NCBI RefSeq assembly: GCF_050467285.1
Contig: NZ_JBCMUN010000009.1
Coordinates: forward strand, 186,001 to 250,000
Reading direction: 5' to 3'
From: Paenibacillus_E oryzisoli_A
Lineage (GTDB): Bacteria > Bacillota > Bacilli > Paenibacillales > NBRC-103111
DNA: 64,000 nt
Shown: positions 58,583 through 64,000 of the stretch, piece after piece
Layout: every line of letters begins with the position of its first letter
Position numbering within the stretch: the first letter of the stretch is position 1
The notes under the pieces: model-generated
The model's database searches: none
The model's input: the letters and a program-made list of their open reading frames with translations, nothing else
What the model was told of the DNA's origin: nothing
Program-made: the position numbers and the translations under genes

Positions 58583-59938
58583 TCACTTAATACGAATTTG
58601 ATATGGCTGCCGAATATAGGATGGATAATCGTTTAGAGTTAGTGTCAGCGGCTGCTTATAGGATTGATTCGCTATATAGTAGAAAGCATGTTGCTCACCT
58701 GGTTTTGATCCATCCACATACCCGCGTGTAATTTCATGAAGATCGGGCTCCTTATAGAGGTTGCCTGCCGCATCGCGGAATTCGCCATCAGCTAGTGAAT
58801 ACATCATCCTGTCGGCACTATCGAGACCGTTTAGGACAAAATCAAGTTTCATGTAACTATCGCTTTTCGTCATCGCATACAAACGAAGTTTCTTGTCAGG
58901 TGCTTGGAGCAGTTGCTCTGTCTCCGTATCGATGACGATCGACATCTGATTTTTGTCAAGTGCACGAAACCAACTTCCCACGATTGTCAGAGACTTAGGT
59001 GAATTAAAATACGGACTTTCAAAATGATAAACCGGATGATCTTTCACCAAACTCGCGGAAGTATTGGCCCATACGATGCCTTTATCATCTACCAGTCGTA
59101 TATCGCCTGGTCCGAAAATCTGTTTTGAATTGGTCTCGTCATAGTCTAAATATAATGAAACTTGCAAGGGGGTAATGACTGCTTTGGTAAAAGTGATACT
59201 TTGCCCTTCGACCTGGATGGACTGCCCCAGCGTGTACGCATGTTGAAGTCCAACAAACTGTGTTCGATCAATCGGAAATCTAACGTCGAAATCCGTGCCG
59301 TCTTTTGATGAATTGGGAGATTCTGACTTTGTAAGCGTCACTTGCAGCACCAACTCATCCGTAAGCGAAGATCCCGGAGACAGTTGAAAATCTGCTGTTC
59401 CGCGTTGAATCCCCGTTTTCTTACTCGCTTGCTTCGCTTCTTCTGGGTAATTGAAACTGACTGAGGCCTGCATGAGTTTGCCTGTACTGTCCTGCAGACT
59501 AGCACGATTAAGCTGAACGTGTTCATGCTTGTCAGACAATTGAATTTCGTAGAATACAACTAACCGAGCGTCATCCGCGATGACGCCTTGAACCGTGAAC
59601 TTCATTCCATCCTGTTCCTCCGATATGCCTATAGGTTGGATAAATTCATTGTTCACAGCCAGCTTTATTCCTTTATCATAAGAGCTGTTGATCAGATCAA
59701 CGAACTTTTCAAGTCCCGGGATATCTCGAATCATAGAGGCAAATACAGGAGAGACCTTAATTGTAAAAATGCAGGAAAGGAATAATAGAACGATGGCAAT
59801 CGCAGCGCCAATTCTTCTTCTGAATTGTTTTCTCCGACGATTGATCTCATTTTGTCCCTGTTGAATACCAGCCACAATGGCCATCTCAATACGATCAGAA
59901 AGTTCGGCAGCTGTTTCTTGCTCAGATGTGTTGTACAT
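58583..59938 (-). CDS. DUF4179-family anti-sigma-like membrane protein
   Basis: 451 residues. A cytosolic N-terminus of about 45 (ELSDRIEMAIVAGIQQGQNE, RRRKQFRRRIG) is followed by one helix (AAIAIVLLFLSCIFTIKV) and then the DUF4179 outer domain (SPVFASMIRDIPGLEKFVDLI) with a long beta-rich region to the end. DUF4179 proteins pair with ECF sigma factors in Bacillales (RsiV/RsiX type in concept). The ATG at 59938 has AGGGGAG five bases upstream. The start overlaps the sigma gene, and the two are coupled. Confidence 0.85.
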   Translation of the reverse strand: MYNTSEQETAAELSDRIEMAIVAGIQQGQNEINRRRKQFRRRIGAAIAIVLLFLSCIFTIKVSPVFASMIRDIPGLEKFVDLINSSYDKGIKLAVNNEFIQPIGISEEQDGMKFTVQGVIADDARLVVFYEIQLSDKHEHVQLNRASLQDSTGKLMQASVSFNYPEEAKQASKKTGIQRGTADFQLSPGSSLTDELVLQVTLTKSESPNSSKDGTDFDVRFPIDRTQFVGLQHAYTLGQSIQVEGQSITFTKAVITPLQVSLYLDYDETNSKQIFGPGDIRLVDDKGIVWANTSASLVKDHPVYHFESPYFNSPKSLTIVGSWFRALDKNQMSIVIDTETEQLLQAPDKKLRLYAMTKSDSYMKLDFVLNGLDSADRMMYSLADGEFRDAAGNLYKEPDLHEITRGYVDGSKPGEQHAFYYIANQSYKQPLTLTLNDYPSYIRQPYQIRIK

Positions 59939-60449
59939 GTTCACTCCCCTTTCTCAATGCGATCCGAAGTTCAATTAAGGCTTTGTTCAACCATGTTTTC
60001 ACTGTGCCTTCCGGCTTTTCCAACAGGTTAGCGATTTCAGACAGTGTCATATCCTCGTAATATTTTAGGATGATTATGTGTCGTAGTTTAGGTGGAAGTA
60101 AATCAACAGCCACCTCGAGAAGAATTTTATCGTCCAGTTTCAGATCTGTCGCAAGCTGCTCAGGCAGCTGAAATAACGGCATGACTTTACGCTTTCTTTT
60201 TTGCTCATCAATGCAGATTCGGATCAGGATGCGTGTTAACCATGTCTGAAAATATTTGGGCTCTTTTAATTTTGAAAGCTGGGTATAAGCCCGGTATGTC
60301 ATTTCCTGAATGACCTCTAGCGCATCCGTTTCGTCTTTAAGATATGCAAAAGCGATGGAGTAAAGCTTCGCCTTTTTTGAGCTGATCAAATGGTGAAATG
60401 CTTCATGGTCACCGCGTTGAGCCGCAATTACCTGTTCTTCTGTAGACAC
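59922..60449 (-). CDS. ECF sigma factor (SigV/SigX-like)
   Basis: 175 residues. Region 2 has AFAYLKDETDALEVIQEMTYRAYTQL with YFQTWLTRILIRICIDEQKR, and region 4 has LPPKLRHIIILKYYEDMTLSEIANLLEKPEGTVKTWLNKAL. The GTG at 60449 has a poor spacing to AGGGGA. Its partner DUF4179 gene overlaps its end. This is the third ECF sigma factor in the window. Confidence 0.9.
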   Translation of the reverse strand: MSTEEQVIAAQRGDHEAFHHLISSKKAKLYSIAFAYLKDETDALEVIQEMTYRAYTQLSKLKEPKYFQTWLTRILIRICIDEQKRKRKVMPLFQLPEQLATDLKLDDKILLEVAVDLLPPKLRHIIILKYYEDMTLSEIANLLEKPEGTVKTWLNKALIELRIALRKGSEHVQHI

Positions 60450-60515
60450 TCCCCTACCACGTCCCTTCTTATATTAGACTGTCAGCTCCCCTAAACAGTT
60501 TTTCGTTAGCTCCAA

Positions 60516-60540
60516 CAAAAAAAGCCGCGTTACACGCGGC
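60516..60540 (-). terminator. Terminator of the Tet-like GTPase gene
   Basis: On the minus strand GCCGCGTGTAACGCGGC (60524-60540) is followed by TTTTTTT. It has the same hairpin type as the other GCCGCG elements but lacks the GACAAGAACA motif. Confidence 0.85.
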
Positions 60541-60561
60541 GATGCAGACGATTCATCCATT

Positions 60562-62523
60562 TTATAATAAATGCATTTTCGCCTCGGCCTCATCCCACGC
60601 CACCGAATACCCGCTCCCTTTGGCGCAAAAGATCGAAGACGAGGTGTAGAGCGGGTCCGCGTCCTTCCTGTAGCCGATTCGCTCGATCACTTCTTCCGTA
60701 TTATGACATAGATCGTAGCCGCCGAACGTCATATGCAGGCTGCCCCGCCCATGCGTAAAAGAAGCGAGCTCCGTACTATAATTCATAAACGTCGCGACCG
60801 GTACCCTGCCTGTAATGACGGCATGCGTGTCCATCGTTTGCGGTGGATCGAACCGGCCGTGAGCCTTCTGCATATCGGACAGCACCCTGCCCAAATCGTC
60901 CAGCTCGACTTTGATCTTCACTTCGTAATAAGGCTCCAAGAGCACATTGTCACTCTTCTCCAGCCCTTGCCTAAGCGCACGAAACGTCGCTTCCCGGAAA
61001 TCGCCGCCATGCGTATGCTCGTTATGAGCACGGCCCCTCAAAAGTGTAATAGTAAGGTCGGTAATCGGCATACCTGTTAAGAGACCATGGTGATCTCGTT
61101 CGAAGAGATGCATCTTGATCAGATTTTGGTTGCCTTGACTTAAATCCTCGAGATGGCAGATGCTCTGGAATGTAAAGCCGCTGCCTCGCTCCCCGGGCTC
61201 CAAACGCAAATGCACTTCGGCATAGTGCCGGAGCGGTTCAAAGTGCCCGTAGCCGGTTACAGCGGATCGAATCGTTTCCTTATATAAAATCTCCGGACTA
61301 CCGAAGGCGATGTCGAGATTGAAACGCTCTTTCACCAGCTGCTCCAGCACCTCCAGTTGAATAAGGCCCATGACATTAATGTGGATTTGCTGCAAGCTTT
61401 CTTCCCAGACAACATTCAAAGACGGATCCTCCGCGTTCAGGATCCGGAACGCTCTCAACACATCCTTCACGCCCAGCGTTGCGGCGAATATCACCTTGGA
61501 CTTCAGCGTCGGCACCATGTCGTAATCCAGCTTACCGCTGCAGTCGCCCAGCCCCTGGCCGGCCTCGGCAGCGGAAAGACCAGTTACCGCAAACAGATCA
61601 CCCGCCGCAACCTGATCGACTGGCTGCATTTTCGTCCCACTAACGAGGAACAGCCGTGTAATCTTCTCACTGATTGGCTCGCCCCCAACGTGATATTGGA
61701 GTTCGTCCCTCACCTTCAGCTTGCCGCTTTGTGCCTTCATAAAAGTCAGCCTAGTCCCGCTTCCATCGTGACGAATTTTATACACGTGTCCTCCGAAAGA
61801 AGCTTCCGCCCGCGCCTTGTAATCCGTCGTCGTTAGTCGATGCAATTGATCAAAGAACTCAAGCACGCCTTCATCTTGAAGTGCTGCACCCCAAGCGCAC
61901 GGAAACAGCTCTCGGCCGCGAATCATCGCTTGCAGCTCCTGAAGCCAGAACGCCTGATCCCCCGTGTTCGTCATGAACACCTCCAGCAGCCGCTCGTCCC
62001 GCTCCGCCATGCTTTCCAGCAGTGCCTCCCCGATGGATCCATCTGTCAGGAGACCAGTGATCTCGCACACATCGCCCGTCAACTGCTTCCGAATGTCAAG
62101 AAGCACTTCAGCGGTATTCGCTCCGCTTCGGTCCGTCTTGTTAATAAAAAAGAACGTTGGGATGCGGTGCTTATGAAGCAGCTCCCAGACCGTCTCGGTA
62201 TGCCCTTGGACGCCCTCCACTGCGCTGATGATGAGAATTGCGTAATCCATCACCCGCAAGGCCCGCTCCATCTCCGGCGAGAAATCGACGTGTCCTGGCG
62301 TATCGATCAAATAATAGGTCGCCCCTTTATACGAGAGGACAGCCTGGTCGGCGAACACCGTAATGCCCCGCTGCCGTTCAATGTCGTGGCTGTCGAGGAA
62401 TGCATCCTTATGGTCAACTCTTCCCTTTTCCCGAATGCTCTGCGTATGGTACAGCAGCTGCTCGGCGAATGTGGTTTTGCCTGCATCCACATGCGCGAAC
62501 AAGCCGATTGTCTTCTTGGTCAT
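60562..62523 (-). CDS. Tet(M)-type ribosomal protection / EF-G-like GTPase
   Basis: 653 residues, the length of Tet(M)-class proteins. The G domain has G1 AHVDAGKTTF (about 10-19), the switch-I stretch ERQRGITVFA, G3 DTPGHVDF (about 74), and G4 NKTD (about 128). Domains II-IV follow, with GFTFQSICHLEDL and the C-terminal GYDLCHNTEEVI. Such proteins free tetracycline from the ribosome; a chromosomal, unlinked copy may have another substrate or a housekeeping role. It starts with ATG after AAGGAGAAAG. No regulatory leader peptide is evident upstream, unlike mobile tet(M). Confidence 0.85.
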   Translation of the reverse strand: MTKKTIGLFAHVDAGKTTFAEQLLYHTQSIREKGRVDHKDAFLDSHDIERQRGITVFADQAVLSYKGATYYLIDTPGHVDFSPEMERALRVMDYAILIISAVEGVQGHTETVWELLHKHRIPTFFFINKTDRSGANTAEVLLDIRKQLTGDVCEITGLLTDGSIGEALLESMAERDERLLEVFMTNTGDQAFWLQELQAMIRGRELFPCAWGAALQDEGVLEFFDQLHRLTTTDYKARAEASFGGHVYKIRHDGSGTRLTFMKAQSGKLKVRDELQYHVGGEPISEKITRLFLVSGTKMQPVDQVAAGDLFAVTGLSAAEAGQGLGDCSGKLDYDMVPTLKSKVIFAATLGVKDVLRAFRILNAEDPSLNVVWEESLQQIHINVMGLIQLEVLEQLVKERFNLDIAFGSPEILYKETIRSAVTGYGHFEPLRHYAEVHLRLEPGERGSGFTFQSICHLEDLSQGNQNLIKMHLFERDHHGLLTGMPITDLTITLLRGRAHNEHTHGGDFREATFRALRQGLEKSDNVLLEPYYEVKIKVELDDLGRVLSDMQKAHGRFDPPQTMDTHAVITGRVPVATFMNYSTELASFTHGRGSLHMTFGGYDLCHNTEEVIERIGYRKDADPLYTSSSIFCAKGSGYSVAWDEAEAKMHLL

Positions 62524-62720
62524 GGTATCTTTCTCCTTGTTTCCGACGGGTTGTCTTTGCTTCTCTTTCTATTATTTCATTCCTATTGAGAAATGGGAAG
62601 GGCGCTCTTCCTCCAATCGCAGTACTACATAAAACTAGTACTTCCTTAATCCGGCTTTTGCCTTGTATAATTTGTAACAACATCGTGATAAACCCAAAAT
62701 TAGGAAGGGAGCGTTGCCCC

Positions 62721-64000
62721 TTGAATCATGACGAGCGTCTAGATCATTTAGAAATGCGAATTGCGGAACTGGAAAAGGAAGTAAACGAATTAAAAACGAA
62801 CAGACCGTCCAAAAGGATAGATACCGCTGCAAACTCTCACCCAAGGGTCGGGGAGATCACCCCACGTCGGGAGACAACAAGCGTTAGCGAGAAAAAAGAA
62901 ACCGATTGGGAGCATCTCATTGCAAGGGTATGGCTCCCCCGCGTGTTCATGTTCGTTCTTTTAATCGGTCTGATCTGGGGATTTAAAGCTGCGGTTGACG
63001 GCGGTTTTATCACAGAAAAAATGAGATGTATCCTCGGCCTACTTGCAGGCGGTGCTTTCATTTATCTCGGCAGACGACAATACAAGCACAAACGACCTTT
63101 ATTATCCCAAGTTCTTTTGGGAGGTTCTATTGGCATTTTCATGTTAACGACTTTCGCGGCTAACTACTTGTATGACATTATCAATACGCCGCTAGCTTTT
63201 ATGCTCAACGTCCTTTGGACGGCGCTGGGCCTGTGGTTCTCCTATCGATACAAATCACAAGCTTTAGGCGTTATAGCAAGTATTGCTGGTGTTCTCACGC
63301 CATTCTTAGTGAACAGCGAGAATTCTTCAACTGCTTACTTCGTAGCGTATGAAGTCCTGCTGTATGTCAGCTTTATGCTATTTGCAATGAAACAGCGCTT
63401 CGTCATTTTGTTCTACACGTCATTTGTTTTGATGCATCCGGCCTTTTTGATTTATAACGTAGGCGCGGCTTCAACTGAACGATGGCTGGCCTATGGCGTA
63501 CTGATCCAACATGTCATGCTATTAGGTGCGGTCTTGCTTAGACAAGGAATTCTGAGCCATCAATTACGTATCTTGGCAGCCAGCTTCGTCCTGACAGCAC
63601 TCTGGTTTAAGCTTGACTTGGATTCCTCAGAAATTAATGCAATCTTGTTAGCTTTTTCGCTTATCTATAGTGGGTTATCTGTTTACTTCTGGAAAAAGGA
63701 TGCTCGAGAGACACTGCCCTTCTCCCTTGCAATTGCTTCGTATGCCTTACTTTTCTTTACGATGAATGTTGTTAAAAGCGATGTGGCGATTGGTCTTTTT
63801 ATGGTTGAAGGCTTTGTCGCTCTTGCTCTTGGACTTGTCATTCGATCGGTATTTCAGAAGATTAATGGCCTGCTCATTTACCTTTTAAGCTGTCTAGTTG
63901 GATTAACCCAGCTGGCAAAAGGGATGACATCTCTCGCTTCAACGAATACGTTTACTTGGATTGTTTTGCTGATTACCTTAGCAGGCATTATAGTACTTTT
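62721..64000 (+). CDS. DUF2339 multi-pass membrane protein (5' part)
   Basis: Open frame from TTG 62721 (AGGAAGGGA about ten bases upstream) to the right edge, about 426 codons so far. An N-terminal coiled coil (LDHLEMRIAELEKEVNELKT) is followed by a charged linker, then a long series of membrane helices (LPRVFMFVLLIGLIWGFKAA, GLLAGGAFIYLGRR, GGSIGIFMLTTFAANYLYD and onward). The coiled coil plus many helices is the DUF2339 layout. Family members are huge (700-1000 residues) and of unknown function. The gene is incomplete here. Confidence 0.85.
   Translation, partial: MNHDERLDHLEMRIAELEKEVNELKTNRPSKRIDTAANSHPRVGEITPRRETTSVSEKKETDWEHLIARVWLPRVFMFVLLIGLIWGFKAAVDGGFITEKMRCILGLLAGGAFIYLGRRQYKHKRPLLSQVLLGGSIGIFMLTTFAANYLYDIINTPLAFMLNVLWTALGLWFSYRYKSQALGVIASIAGVLTPFLVNSENSSTAYFVAYEVLLYVSFMLFAMKQRFVILFYTSFVLMHPAFLIYNVGAASTERWLAYGVLIQHVMLLGAVLLRQGILSHQLRILAASFVLTALWFKLDLDSSEINAILLAFSLIYSGLSVYFWKKDARETLPFSLAIASYALLFFTMNVVKSDVAIGLFMVEGFVALALGLVIRSVFQKINGLLIYLLSCLVGLTQLAKGMTSLASTNTFTWIVLLITLAGIIVL

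Noticed and set aside
60562..62523. Mobile tetracycline resistance element
   Set aside because: No transposase, integrase, leader peptide or element ends are present; the gene is diverged and looks chromosomal.
1..64000. CRISPR arrays, tRNA, rRNA, riboswitches
   Set aside because: No direct-repeat/spacer arrays, tRNA cloverleafs or rRNA sequence were seen. No known riboswitch consensus was recognised, although weak structures cannot be excluded by eye.

Overview
The window looks like a chromosomal segment of a spore-forming, low-to-medium GC Gram-positive of the Paenibacillaceae (Paenibacillus/Cohnella type). The grounds are AGGAGG-type ribosome binding sites, many TTG and GTG starts, an LplB-type sugar ABC permease at the left edge, two YheC/YheD ATP-grasp spore-coat proteins, a SpoVB-like flippase, a YtrA-type GntR/ABC operon, a BcrC-like phosphatase, an MreB-family protein and several ECF sigma factors. 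I saw no rRNA, tRNA, CRISPR array, intact insertion sequence or replication origin.

Layout. 1-5.1 kb: permease fragment, decayed genes, and an arsenic operon (Cys-tailed 67-residue protein, ArsR, aquaporin, ArsC, ArsI) with a clear promoter and ArsR-like operators but no dedicated arsenite pump. 5.2-8.0 kb: phosphotransferase, TPR membrane protein, YmaF-like protein. 8.0-12.9 kb: six-gene YtrA-type operon with two ABC transporters and a DUF4097 protein behind a perfect 14+14 bp operator. 13.3-18.7 kb: AT-rich membrane protein, BcrC-like phosphatase, DUF6492 glycosyltransferase, mannose-1-phosphate guanylyltransferase and a lone MreB-like protein. 18.8-25.6 kb: membrane flavin/haem redox cluster (two haem-b type membrane proteins, RnfD/NqrB-like subunit, FMN-binding protein, two ApbE proteins, a two-component system). 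25.8-35.0 kb: YheC/D protein, DedA-PAP2 fusion, SwrC-like RND exporter, ECF sigma/anti-sigma/bactofilin-like operon, second YheC/D protein. 35.1-43.0 kb: DUF421 protein, zinc metallopeptidase candidate, GMC oxidoreductase with its small subunits, an enolase-superfamily enzyme, a TPP enzyme, an SDR and a YkvA protein.

43.2-51.8 kb is the most striking part. Six co-directional, tightly spaced genes encode two dynamin-family GTPases, a tail-anchored protein, a 1.06-kilo-residue HerA/FtsK-like ATPase, a WHH (HNH/Endo VII fold) nuclease and a SUKH (SMI1/KNR4) protein. The last two form a classical toxin/immunity pair. I do not recognise the whole set as a named system; membrane-coupled DNA handling, defence or toxin deployment are all possible.

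52-64 kb: DUF3862-like membrane protein preceded by a small secreted protein broken by one in-frame stop, a triple-PAS GGDEF-EAL protein, a SpoVB-like flippase, an ECF sigma with a C-terminal SnoaL-like domain, an ECF sigma/DUF4179 pair, a Tet-type ribosomal-protection GTPase and the start of a DUF2339 membrane protein.

At a finer scale the intergenic DNA is rich in wreckage: truncated GNAT, TetR and glycosyltransferase genes, and two mosaic spacers (14.23-14.42 and 33.80-33.92 kb) built of near-identical scraps of genes elsewhere in this window. Two families of short interspersed repeats also recur: GACAAGAACATA next to GC hairpin terminators, and a CTATCGTTCCTCGTTAGC-like element.
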